Shown: piece by piece, positions 32,172 through 39,943 of the stretch
How the letters are laid out: each line of letters begins with the position of its first letter
Position numbering within the stretch: position 1 is the first letter of the stretch
Origin: Marivita sp.
GTDB taxonomy: Bacteria; Pseudomonadota; Alphaproteobacteria; Rhodobacterales; Rhodobacteraceae
Assembly (NCBI RefSeq): GCF_020055675.1
Contig: NZ_JAIPUS010000004.1
Coordinates: 1 to 64,000 of the forward strand
Reading direction: 5' to 3'
Length of the DNA: 64,000 nt
Program-made: the position numbers and the translations under genes
Notes under the pieces: generated by a model
Database searches by the model: none
Told to the model about the DNA's origin: nothing
The model's input: the letters and a program-made list of their open reading frames with translations, nothing else

Positions 32172-33590
32172 TCAGGTTAACGTCCAGAAATCGAATCTGT
32201 CCGGTGCGTCACCTCCCGAAAGGTTGTCGTTGCCGGCGCCACCCATCAACATATCGTTTCCTGCCCCTCCAAAAACCGTGTCATGGCCGGCCATGCCCTC
32301 CAACTGATCGTGGCCTTCGTTGCCGAACAGCATGTCATGGCCCCCGCCGCCGATGATGGTGTCGTTGCCTCCCAACCCAAAAACGATATCGTTCCCGCCA
32401 AGCGCGTAAATAAGATCGTCGCCGGAGGTTCCGAAAACGAGATCATCCCCATCACTTCCAGTTATCGTTGCACCGTATCCGGAGCCGATAAAGATGGCAT
32501 GTGTTTGAGGAATGTCAGTCGACGTGAAGACATCATCCGGAAGCTGGCCCTGGATCGGTGCGTAGTCAGCGGTTTGCGGGTTATGCGCAGCGGTCGGGGT
32601 CCCGACCGTTGTTGAGAGCGCATCTAGAAGCGCCAGCCAAGTGCCAGACAGGGCTTCGGGCAACGTGTCGCCCCATTCGATCGACAAAAGTTGTGTGTTT
32701 GTTCCTGACAGATTCCTGGCAACCTCGACGAGGAAGTGCGGATTTTGCAGAAAGTTGTTCTCCATTACGAGAAAATCAATGTTGGCCAGAAAGGCTTCGA
32801 CTTGCGAGCTGTCTTGCGCATATCCCGCGTCCCACCGCAAATAACCGCCACCATTCAGTGCAATCGACGTGTCGTCGTCGGCCCCGTCCAGCGCATCGAG
32901 ATGTGCTGCAACGGCGTTCACCAAGTCCATCATGTCGGCAGCAGTGGCCGTCACGCCATCTGCCGCATAATAGCGACCGACATCGTCAAGAAAAAAATCT
33001 CTGTATCCGGCTGCGAAAAGCGTTTCGACCTGGTCCAGGACGATATCCCACCACGAACCTTCTGGTGCTATGACAGGTTGACCTGCATTGGGTAAAGGCA
33101 CGGCACCATCGCTGAAATCCACAATGGGGCCATAGACCGTTTCTTCCGTCGAACCTCCTTCCGGAGGGCCGGTTGCAACACCAAGTGCGTTTTCAAGCCA
33201 CGAAGGCACATCCGCGTCCGGATTCAACGGCATCACGTCTTGATTGATATCAGGTTCAAAAGACGTAAAAGCGGAGCCGGTTTGGTCCAAAGTCCAGCTA
33301 TCCTGCCAATACGTCCTGTAATGGTCCGTAATGCCAAGGTTGACATACCCAAAGACGTGGCGTGTTCCATCTCCATCCGTGTCAGCACTCCGGATTTCGA
33401 GCATCTGGTCGGGCGTAAAAAACGTCACTCCGGGGGTGCCGGTCGCGCGCGACGTCAGGCCCGTCTCAAGGAATATAAGGTCCGTCTCCGAGACCAAAAG
33501 TTGTTCGAAAACCGGGCCATATGCGCGCCCGCCATCTGGTTGCCGCGCTCCGGTGAGTAAAAAAACAAAATTATCTGCAACGGGTGGCAT
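32172..33590 (-). CDS. RTX-repeat GH114-like polysaccharide hydrolase, apparently C-terminally truncated
   Basis: A 472-residue protein without signal peptide. Residues about 5-365 form a TIM-barrel of the GH114/GH166 sort, with Asp202/Asp203 in FFLDDVGRYY and Glu277 in FLVMENNF, matching the acids of the neighbour at 20658. Residues 379-461 are about nine RTX nonapeptides (GGNDIVFGL, GGAGNDMLM), which bind calcium and mark type I secretion. Only eleven residues (APDRFDFWTLT) follow, whereas RTX exoproteins usually continue 50 or more residues with the secretion signal. A transposase remnant begins directly after the stop. ATG 33590 has AAGG upstream. It is probably an extracellular Pel-like polymer hydrolase, secretion possibly impaired. 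Confidence 0.78.
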   Translation of the reverse strand: MPPVADNFVFLLTGARQPDGGRAYGPVFEQLLVSETDLIFLETGLTSRATGTPGVTFFTPDQMLEIRSADTDGDGTRHVFGYVNLGITDHYRTYWQDSWTLDQTGSAFTSFEPDINQDVMPLNPDADVPSWLENALGVATGPPEGGSTEETVYGPIVDFSDGAVPLPNAGQPVIAPEGSWWDIVLDQVETLFAAGYRDFFLDDVGRYYAADGVTATAADMMDLVNAVAAHLDALDGADDDTSIALNGGGYLRWDAGYAQDSSQVEAFLANIDFLVMENNFLQNPHFLVEVARNLSGTNTQLLSIEWGDTLPEALSGTWLALLDALSTTVGTPTAAHNPQTADYAPIQGQLPDDVFTSTDIPQTHAIFIGSGYGATITGSDGDDLVFGTSGDDLIYALGGNDIVFGLGGNDTIIGGGGHDMLFGNEGHDQLEGMAGHDTVFGGAGNDMLMGGAGNDNLSGGDAPDRFDFWTLT

Positions 33591-33637
33591 ATCTTACCTT
33601 CACTTTCGCAAGATGAATCCAAAGTTTTTCGAGACAC

Positions 33638-33859
33638 TTAACTCAGCTGTCCCATCCCAGAAGGTGGTATGGCCGTTTTCTTGACCAACTCGAGTTTGAG
33701 TGTGTGCCAGTCTTTCGTTTCCTGCAAGGGCGTCTTGCTGTTCAAGGTTGATTGCGAAAGCTGCTGGTCATAAAGCAGCACGTCGTGGTCCAGTGTTGCC
33801 TCCAAATCCTCGCCGGATTGGAGGTTGTGGCTTTGAAGCATTTTTTTTCGGACAAGCGA
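33638..33859 (-). pseudogene. Integrase-core (IS481-like) transposase C-terminal remnant
   Basis: The frame contains LQSGEDLEATLDHDVLLYDQQ, split here as a pattern only, then STLNSKTPLQETKDWHTLK. This matches the end of rve-type transposases, in which a QSGEELE helix and a TPLQAMKDWHK segment close the protein. Everything upstream, including the DDE core, is missing. It lies 47 bases from the RTX hydrolase start and belongs to the scrap region between 32.0 and 35.0 kb. Confidence 0.6.
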
Positions 33860-33965
33860 GTTTTGGTAGCCATCGATATTTCCGAAGCCTGTCCGAAAGC
33901 GCACAACATCTGAATGCTATTCCTTTGTTTGCGAAAACGGCCCCGCTGGGGCCTTTTCTGACCCC

Positions 33966-34199
33966 TCAATTTTCTGGCACTGCGTTGCATAAATGCGCAT
34001 CGTCTTCTGCGCCAAGACCAGGAAGCAACGTGATTTCCGGCGTTATGAGCTTGGAAAAGCTGTGCGCCTTGTCCAAGGCAACGGCGGAAATGCTCTCACC
34101 GTCATAAAGAAACTCTTCCATGATCCGCAGCTTGTCCGCCGCAGACCAGCGCAGACGGCGACCGCCATCGGTGATGATTTCTATCTCAGACACAAGCAC
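33966..34199 (-). pseudogene. IS66/IS3-type transposase orfA N-terminal remnant
   Basis: The 77-residue frame begins MLVSEIEIITDGGRRLRWSA and continues DKLRIMEEFLYDGESISAVA, which is the helix-turn-helix start of TnpA/OrfA proteins of IS66 and IS3 elements. After that point the sequence no longer resembles the family, so the gene is broken there. No matching partner orf or element ends are seen nearby. Confidence 0.55.
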
Positions 34200-34267
34200 A
34201 TGCTTAAGGCTATCCTCAAGCCTCCTTGGTCAGCCCCAAGGTGTCCGGCCGAAACAGGGGCCAGTTC

Positions 34268-34871
34268 AGTGATCACTACGCTTTCCACCTGATTGTCACG
34301 GACCCGAATCCTCAGGTTCTGGGGTAAGAGCTTCCGGCGTTGATCCGCGTGGGCTATACCTCGTTCAAGCTCTACACGACATATGAAGATCTTAAGTTGA
34401 ACGACCGTGAAATCATAGAGGTCCTGACGCTGGCCAAGCGCGAGGGGGCGCTTACAATGATCCACGCGGAGAATTCAGACGCGATTGCCTGGCTGACCGA
34501 GGCGCTTGAAAAGGTCGGGCAAACCGCGCCGCGCCATCATGCCGATGCCCGTCCCGCCATCGCCGAGTGCGAGGCGACCCATCGCGCTGGCCGAGATCGT
34601 GGACGTGCCGATGCTGGTCGTTCATGTGTCGGGCGGAGAGGCAATGGAGCAGATCGCACATGCGCGTTCCAAGGGTCTCAAGGTCTTTGCCGAAACCTGT
34701 CCACAGTACATTCTGCTGACAGCAGACGATCTTGCTCTCGCCGGGTTCGAGGGTGCGAAGCAGATCTGCTCTCCGCCGCCGCGCGACAGCGCTTCGCAGC
34801 ACTCTGTCTGGCGCGCCCGATACGAATATGTGACGATTGGAGGTGCGGCAGGGCAGCTGTCTTGGCGCCAT
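34268..34871 (+). pseudogene. Dihydropyrimidinase/hydantoinase pseudogene
   Basis: Pieces of one enzyme appear in order across two frames: SDHYAFHLIVTDPNPQVLG, an in-frame TAA at about 34325, then YTSFKLYTTYEDLKLND and ALTMIHAENSDAIAWL. A frame change near 34555 is followed by LAEIVDVPMLVVHVSGGEA, KVFAETCPQYILLTADDL and KQICSPPPRDSASQ. These are well-known dihydropyrimidinase segments. The N-terminal metal site and the C-terminal third are missing. The gene is dead through a nonsense codon, at least one frameshift and end deletions, probably linked to the neighbouring transposase debris. Confidence 0.82.
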
Positions 34872-35351
34872 GACCCGCCAAAGACAAGTCCTCGCGCCCC
34901 GCCATGGATGCGGCCCATATCGAAAACCTACAGAACAGGGGACGACTGTCAGCTCTGACCGCGTGCTGTCTTTTCAAAGAGTTCAGGTCCGATCCCGAGG
35001 CTGCTCGAAACCTTGAGGCCAATTCGCGTTCCGGTTGGCGACCAAGGTCAAGGTGCCGGGATAGGCACCATGAAAACTTGTTCCAAAGTGAAAGTGACGA
35101 TGTCACCGTTCCGAGTCGACCCGTGATGCAATACTCGCATCACGTATTGAGGGTGATCATATGCCATGCACCTTGAGTTGTTCAGCCGTGGTCTGCGCAC
35201 GCGCCCGCGTCTTCACTTGCGGCAATGCTGGAGACCCTTATGGCTTGCAGGCCGGGGCGTTGCAGCCACCGGCCGCGTTTGCCGGTTGCACCGCTGCCGC
35301 CGTTGAAGATTCTCTTGCCACAGGCGAGGTTTCGAAAGCAGGACCGGTCCG
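34872..35351. other. Non-coding stretch with one strong hairpin
   Basis: About 480 bases with no supported gene, joining the pseudogene to the Crp-family gene. The one clear structure is CGTGATGC-N7-GCATCACG at 35122-35144, an 8-base perfect stem with a 7-base loop, which could be a terminator or an operator for the downstream regulator. The rest shows no recognisable domain in any frame. Confidence 0.45.
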
Positions 35352-36062
35352 TTGAAGAGCCAACCCGAGACAGGTGTTCTTGTCGAAGAAGTGCGCGCGG
35401 CCGGAGGACAGTTGCGAACCGGCCGCGCTGGCGAGGTCGCGTTCCAATGGAATGGTCCGCCCCGATACTTCGTTCTTTTGACCCGCGGCAGCATCCGGGT
35501 CCATTTTCGCACGAAGGACCGACCGGTGCCCTGGGCCGAATGCCGCGCGCTTGGCGGCCAGGATTGCATGCCGGTCACCTCGGCCATCCTGGCCCGATCG
35601 GAAATCGCTATGCGCGCAGTCTACCTGACACCGAGCAGATGGCTGGTGTTGCCGCCCGAAAAGTTGCAAGACTTGGTCGCGGAGAACATCGTTTTCCGCC
35701 GCGCACTCTTCCGGCAACATGCGTCCCGTTTGCCCACGTTCTTTGCCCGTACCTCTGGCCGGGATAACCCGAGCGCCGAGCAGAGATTGGCAGAGTGGCT
35801 GCTGGGCAATTCCGATGGAGGGCGGATCGATGTCACCCACCAGCAAATTGCCAGCGATCTTCTGACCGCTCGGGAAGTCGTCTCGCGCGGCCTGAAACAC
35901 TTTGTCGACGCGGGATGGATCGAACAGGGCCGTGGGTGGATCAGGGTGATGCGTCCCAAGGTGTTGTCGAAACTGGCGCATGTATCGCCGCCATCTGCGG
36001 GCTGTGGCAAGGGCCTTTCATGTTCACTCAGGTCGGCAAACCGGCGTCCTGAGCGGGGATGA
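35352..36062 (+). CDS. Crp/Fnr-family transcriptional regulator
   Basis: A 236-residue regulator. An N-terminal cyclic-nucleotide-binding-like barrel (residues about 12-120, GGQLRTGRAGE, YFVLLTRGSIRVHF) is joined by a helix to a Crp-type winged helix at about 155-215 (VTHQQIASDLLTAREVVSRGLKHF in parts). The recognition helix keeps the Arg-Glu-x-x-Ser-Arg pattern. There is no N-terminal cysteine cluster of the FNR type, so a [4Fe-4S] oxygen sensor is unlikely. The TTG at 35352 with AGGA 8 bases upstream is the best start I find. The gene precedes the sulfide oxidation module and may control it. Confidence 0.75.
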   Translation: MKSQPETGVLVEEVRAAGGQLRTGRAGEVAFQWNGPPRYFVLLTRGSIRVHFRTKDRPVPWAECRALGGQDCMPVTSAILARSEIAMRAVYLTPSRWLVLPPEKLQDLVAENIVFRRALFRQHASRLPTFFARTSGRDNPSAEQRLAEWLLGNSDGGRIDVTHQQIASDLLTAREVVSRGLKHFVDAGWIEQGRGWIRVMRPKVLSKLAHVSPPSAGCGKGLSCSLRSANRRPERG

Positions 36063-36068
36063 TACGAA

Positions 36069-36299
36069 ATGCCGGACGCCGACAGCCCGAGCCAGCCTGC
36101 CAAGGATCGGATCATCGCGCCCGTTACGCGGGACCTGCACGTGCGGGCGAGCCGGGAAATTTCGACCCTGCTGTGGTCCAAGCCCGGCCTGCCGCTTGTT
36201 GCGATCCGTGCTGTCGTGAACGCCATATGGCTGGAGTTGCAGCGCGATCGGGTTTGGGTGGAAGAACACGACACGGAGCGTCCCGCCAATGACCGGTAA
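36069..36299 (+). CDS. Small hypothetical protein
   Basis: A 76-residue frame that starts 6 bases after the Crp-family gene and begins MPDADSPSQPAKDRI. It has a central hydrophobic-amphipathic part (LPLVAIRAVVNAIWLEL) and no recognised motif. A GGGGA sequence lies about 10 bases upstream of the ATG. The close spacing supports co-transcription with the regulator, but the frame could be spurious. Confidence 0.35.
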   Translation: MPDADSPSQPAKDRIIAPVTRDLHVRASREISTLLWSKPGLPLVAIRAVVNAIWLELQRDRVWVEEHDTERPANDR

Positions 36300-36339
36300 T
36301 GCTTGTAGATGGCCTTCGATTTCTTCGGCGATCTTCATT

Positions 36340-36368
36340 TCCACGGGTGGAATGTGACCAAGTCACAA
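36340..36368. promoter_or_regulatory. Two adjacent dyads upstream of the sulfide:quinone reductase gene
   Basis: TTCCAC-GG-GTGGAA (36340-36353) is directly followed by TGTGAC-CAA-GTCACA (36354-36368), both perfect. They end 103 bases before the ATG at 36472. The first resembles ArsR-type sulfide-sensor operators in flanking AT pattern, the second a Crp-like half-site pair with one base less spacing. They are good operator candidates for the sulfide module. Confidence 0.5.
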
Positions 36369-36471
36369 AGCGTCGGGCCGATTGTCGGGTAGAATGAAGC
36401 ATACCGACACGCAACTCGCGTCATTGGGGCGCGGTGCGCAGCGCAACTTTGGTATCAGGAGGAGAAACGAG

Positions 36472-37773
36472 ATGAAACGCAGAGATTTCCTGAGCCTGGC
36501 CGCGCTCAGCAGCGCTGCTGCCGCCGTGCCGCTGACAGCGGCGCAACCGGCGCGGGCGGAGGTTGCGACCTCGGCCCATATCGTCATCGTCGGCGCCGGG
36601 GCCGCAGGCACCGCGCTGGCCAACCGCCTGACCCAGCGGCTGGACGGTGCGCGGATCACCATCATCGATCCGCGCACCACGCACCTTTACCAACCGGGAC
36701 TGACGCTGGTGGCGACGGGCCTGAAACCGGCCAACTACGTCACCTCGGACGCAAGCCACTGGCTGCCCGGCGGTATCGAATGGATTGCCGAAAAGGTCGC
36801 CGCAGTGGATGCTGAGACAAAAACCGTCTCGACCGAGGGCGGGCAGACCATCAACTACGATTGGCTGGTGCTCGCCCCCGGTCTGGTGCTGGACCATGGC
36901 GCCATCGAAGGGTTTTCGACCGACATGATTGGTGAAAACGGCATCGGCGCGCTTTACGGCGGGCCAGAGCACGCGGCGCGCACATGGGCCGCCGCGCAAA
37001 AGTTCACCGAGGACGGCGGCACCGGGATTTTCACCCGCCCTATAACCGAGATGAAATGCGCCGGCGCGCCGCTGAAACACACTTTCCTGGTCGACGACAT
37101 CGCCCGCCGGGCGGGAAATGCCGGCAAGATGAACATGGTCTACGCCGCGCCGCAGACCGCGCTCTTCGGCGTGCCAATCGTGGCCGAAAAGGTGCGGATG
37201 CTCTTCGAGGATCGCGGCGTCGACACGAGGATGAGCCGCACGCTGACCGCCATCGATGCCGGCAACAAGCGGGCGACCTTTGCCACCGACAGCGGGACCG
37301 AAGAGATGGAGTATGACTATCTCCATGTCATCCCGCCGCAGCGCGCGCCGGAGTTTATCCGTCAATCGGGCCTGTCATGGGCCGACAAATGGACCGATCA
37401 GGGCTGGGTCGAGGTCGACATGAAGACCCTGCGTCACCTGCGGCATCCTGAAATATTCGCGCTCGGAGACGTGGCCGGCGTGCCCAAGGGCAAGACAGCG
37501 GCCAGCGTGAAATGGCAGGTGCCCGTGGTCGAGGATCACCTCGTCGCCGCCATCGACGGGCGCGAGGGAGCCGAAACCTACGACGGCTATACCTCTTGCC
37601 CGCTCATCACCAGGATCGGCCGCGCCATGCTGGTCGAATTCGACTATCACAATAACCTTGTTCCCTCCTTCCCGGGCATAATCGCCCCGCTGGAGGAACT
37701 CTGGATCAGCTGGCTGATGAAGGAGGTCGCGCTGAAGGCCACCTACAATGCCATGCTGCGCGGCGACGCCTGA
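36472..37773 (+). CDS. sqr: Sulfide:quinone oxidoreductase-like flavoprotein with Tat signal
   Basis: A 433-residue FAD enzyme. MKRRDFLSLAAL with a hydrophobic stretch ending ARAEV is a Tat signal, so the protein is exported folded with FAD. The FAD site is IVIVGAGAAGTALANRL, and the SQR pattern LYQPGLTLVATG follows. Two cysteines fit the redox pair, Cys196 in MKCAGAPLKH and Cys376 in YTSCPLIT. The C-terminal amphipathic helices (PLEELWISWLMKEV) would dock on the membrane. It oxidises sulfide to polysulfide and passes electrons to quinone; flavocytochrome-c-type sulfide dehydrogenase is the alternative. AGGAGG precedes the ATG. Confidence 0.85.
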   Translation: MKRRDFLSLAALSSAAAAVPLTAAQPARAEVATSAHIVIVGAGAAGTALANRLTQRLDGARITIIDPRTTHLYQPGLTLVATGLKPANYVTSDASHWLPGGIEWIAEKVAAVDAETKTVSTEGGQTINYDWLVLAPGLVLDHGAIEGFSTDMIGENGIGALYGGPEHAARTWAAAQKFTEDGGTGIFTRPITEMKCAGAPLKHTFLVDDIARRAGNAGKMNMVYAAPQTALFGVPIVAEKVRMLFEDRGVDTRMSRTLTAIDAGNKRATFATDSGTEEMEYDYLHVIPPQRAPEFIRQSGLSWADKWTDQGWVEVDMKTLRHLRHPEIFALGDVAGVPKGKTAASVKWQVPVVEDHLVAAIDGREGAETYDGYTSCPLITRIGRAMLVEFDYHNNLVPSFPGIIAPLEELWISWLMKEVALKATYNAMLRGDA

Positions 37774-37785
37774 GGAGGACCCGAT

Positions 37786-38151
37786 ATGAAAGACCTGACA
37801 TTTGGCACCCTGATCGCCGTCTTCGAGGAAATCTTTGGTCGCGGGCTCTTCTGGGCTATGGTGGCCGCCGCAGTTGTCGTGACGCTGGGGTATCTCTATG
37901 TCCTGATCCGGGATCGTTCGGTCAGTTGGAAGAAATTCCTGCTTGCGCAACTTTCCATGCCCGTGGGCGCCGTCGCGGCCGTCTGGTTCGTGATGATCAT
38001 GACCCATTCGCAGCTGTCTGACATCGGGGGTCCGGTCGACATCATCGTCCTGCTGGGTGTGGCTGCTGCCGGGGCCATCGGGATGGCGATCCTTGTCTAC
38101 ACCGTCGAGGCGCTGATCGGCAGCGATCGGACCAAGGGCGAGCACGAGTGA
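37786..38151 (+). CDS. DUF5368 family membrane protein
   Basis: A 121-residue protein with three hydrophobic helices (about residues 20-43, 56-76 and 88-108). I recognise it as the DUF5368 family commonly found next to sulfide:quinone reductase in Rhodobacteraceae. It starts 12 bases after the reductase with GAGGA upstream. A membrane anchor or quinone-site partner for the reductase is a fair guess, but no function is established. Confidence 0.7.
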   Translation: MKDLTFGTLIAVFEEIFGRGLFWAMVAAAVVVTLGYLYVLIRDRSVSWKKFLLAQLSMPVGAVAAVWFVMIMTHSQLSDIGGPVDIIVLLGVAAAGAIGMAILVYTVEALIGSDRTKGEHE

Positions 38152-38205
38152 TGCCAACGCAAGGCCGGGTCTGAAAATCCGGTCCTGAAGGAAAAGGAAA
38201 CATCC

Positions 38206-38685
38206 ATGTCCAACGAAAAGATCATCGAATACCTGCAACGCGCCGTGAAAATGGAAATGACCGCAGCGCATCAATACCAGTTGCACGCCCACACGCTGGA
38301 CGACTGGGGGCTGACCAGGCTCGCCGACCAGATGCGCGAGGAAATGTCCGAGGAGCTGGGCCATTCCGATCTGTTCATGCAGCGTCTGATGTTCCTCAAG
38401 GCCAAGCCCGAACTGGGTTTCGACAAGGCCCCCGCCGCAGCCGAGACGCTGCAAGACATGTTCAAGAGCGATCTCGTGGACGAGGAGGAGGCAATCTCCT
38501 ACTATACCAAGGCTGCCATGCACGCTGCCGAACTGGGCGACATCGGCACTCGCACACTCTTCGAGAAGATCGTGCTGGACGAGGAAGGCCACAAGGGCTG
38601 GCTGGAACTGCAACTCGACCTGATCGAGCGGCTTGGCGAGGCCACCTACAGTGCCAAGCTGATTTCTTTCGGCGACGAAGGCTGA
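38206..38685 (+). CDS. Bacterioferritin-like ferritin without the haem-ligand methionine
   Basis: A 159-residue four-helix protein. The diiron ligands of bacterioferritin are all present: Glu17, Glu50, His53, Glu93, Glu126 and His129 (EMTAAHQY, SEELGHSD, DEEGH). The residue that binds haem in bacterioferritin, the Met following the second Glu, is Leu51 here, so a haem-free ferritin or a ferroxidase-type stress protein is likely. It follows the DUF5368 gene by 54 bases and precedes the channel gene by 12. It may store iron or detoxify peroxide formed during sulfide oxidation. Confidence 0.85.
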   Translation: MSNEKIIEYLQRAVKMEMTAAHQYQLHAHTLDDWGLTRLADQMREEMSEELGHSDLFMQRLMFLKAKPELGFDKAPAAAETLQDMFKSDLVDEEEAISYYTKAAMHAAELGDIGTRTLFEKIVLDEEGHKGWLELQLDLIERLGEATYSAKLISFGDEG

Positions 38686-38697
38686 CGGAGGCACGAG

Positions 38698-39663
38698 ATG
38701 AGCGCACAGACCGAAGAGGCGTCTTTGCCGACACGGCTTGAACACTTTCCGATCAGCGTTTTCGGGATAACCATGGGACTGTTTGGCCTGGCGCTGGCGC
38801 TTCGGTCGGGTGGGTTTTATCTGCCGGGGACCGTGGCGGGATATGCCGGGCTGTTCGTGCTGGCAGCCCTGGGGGGGATCTTCGCGCTCAAGGCGGTCCG
38901 GCACCCGGCCTCCGTCGCCGCGGAATGGGCGCACCCGGTGCGCCTGGCTTTCTTTCCGGCAGTCTCGATTTCGCTTCTGCTGCTGGCGACGTTCCTGAGA
39001 GAGGGCAGCCCCGGCATTGCCGGCCCGCTATGGATCATCGGCGCCGGAGCGCAGGCGATCCTGACACTGGCGGTGATCAACGCATGGATCTCGCACCGCG
39101 CCTTCGGGCCGGGACAGCTGTCGCCTGCCTGGTTCATCCCGGCGGTGGGCAACGTGATCGTGCCGCTGGCGGGTGTCCCGCTTGGTTACGTGGAACTCAG
39201 CTGGTATTTCTTCGCCGTGGGTCTGCTGTTCTGGATCGTCCTGCTGACGCTGATCTTCAACCGGCTGATCTTTCACGACCCCTTGCCCGGCAAGCTGCGT
39301 CCCACGCTGGTGATCCTCGTTGCCCCGCCCTCAGTCGCCTACCTGTCCTGGATGGTGCTGAACGGTGGCGAGGTCGATGCCGCCGCGCGCGTCCTGTTGA
39401 ACATCGGTTACTTCTTCGCCGCTCTCGTGGCGCTCCAGGTGCCGGCGCTGGTCAGGCTTCCCTTCGCCTTGTCATTCTGGGCGCTGTCTTTTCCGCTCGC
39501 GGCCCTCACCACTGCCAGTTTTCACCATGCCACGCTGACCGGGTCCGGTTTTTACCACGGGCTCGGCCTGGCGCTGCTGGGAGTTCTTATCCTGACCATA
39601 GCGGGCCTGATCGTCCGGACCATCCGTGCCGCGATGGCACAGGAAATCTGTCAACCCGAATAA
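38698..39663 (+). CDS. SLAC1/TehA-type anion channel family protein
   Basis: A 321-residue membrane protein with ten hydrophobic helices. The first reads FPISVFGITMGLFGLALAL, the SLAC1/TDT family start, and WFIPAVGNVIVPLAG and SFWALSFPLAALTTAS are further marks. Family members conduct small anions such as chloride, nitrate or sulfite, or export tellurite and dicarboxylates. As the last gene of the sulfide module it could release an oxidised sulfur anion. Spacing of 12 bases from the ferritin gene supports one transcript. Confidence 0.82.
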   Translation: MSAQTEEASLPTRLEHFPISVFGITMGLFGLALALRSGGFYLPGTVAGYAGLFVLAALGGIFALKAVRHPASVAAEWAHPVRLAFFPAVSISLLLLATFLREGSPGIAGPLWIIGAGAQAILTLAVINAWISHRAFGPGQLSPAWFIPAVGNVIVPLAGVPLGYVELSWYFFAVGLLFWIVLLTLIFNRLIFHDPLPGKLRPTLVILVAPPSVAYLSWMVLNGGEVDAAARVLLNIGYFFAALVALQVPALVRLPFALSFWALSFPLAALTTASFHHATLTGSGFYHGLGLALLGVLILTIAGLIVRTIRAAMAQEICQPE

Positions 39664-39862
39664 CCCTGAAAGGGTCCTGGACATGACGACCCGGATCCGC
39701 GCCTCCAAGCCTGGCGGCTGGGTCACGAGGCTGCTCGATTCACAGACCGTGCCCAGCTTCCGAAGCAGCCTGGCCGCATGGTGCCCGTGTTCAGGGTCAT
39801 TCGGTTCGGGTCATCCCTCGTCGCGGCTGTGCGTCCAGAATGCCGGTCAATGTCTCGTTCGA

Positions 39863-39876
39863 TTAACCAGCGTTAA
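39863..39876. promoter_or_regulatory. Crp/Fnr-type box TTAAC-N4-GTTAA upstream of the fused kinase
   Basis: TTAACCAGCGTTAA is a perfect dyad whose centre lies 74 bases before the ATG at 39944. That fits activation from the -41.5 position with a transcript start near 39911. It shares the same half-sites with three other intergenic sites at 46449, 47859 and 54896. Confidence 0.7.
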
Positions 39877-39943
39877 GGAATGCTGTCAGCAATAGGATAA
39901 ACTTTGCGACATCGTCGTGGCAGGAAACATCGCGGGAACAACA

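Noticed and set aside
32172-32460. Regularly spaced repeats that could look like a CRISPR or tandem DNA repeat
   Set aside because: They are degenerate at DNA level and code for RTX nonapeptides in frame.
33241-33256. TTGATTGATATCAG, close to an FNR box
   Set aside because: It lies inside the coding region of the RTX hydrolase, far from any start codon; likely chance.
37375-38934. 519-codon open frame on the minus strand across the SQR, DUF5368 and ferritin genes
   Set aside because: Shadow of GC-rich coding on the plus strand; composition is His/Gly/Arg-rich with no domain, and the plus-strand genes have clear motifs and ribosome-binding sites.
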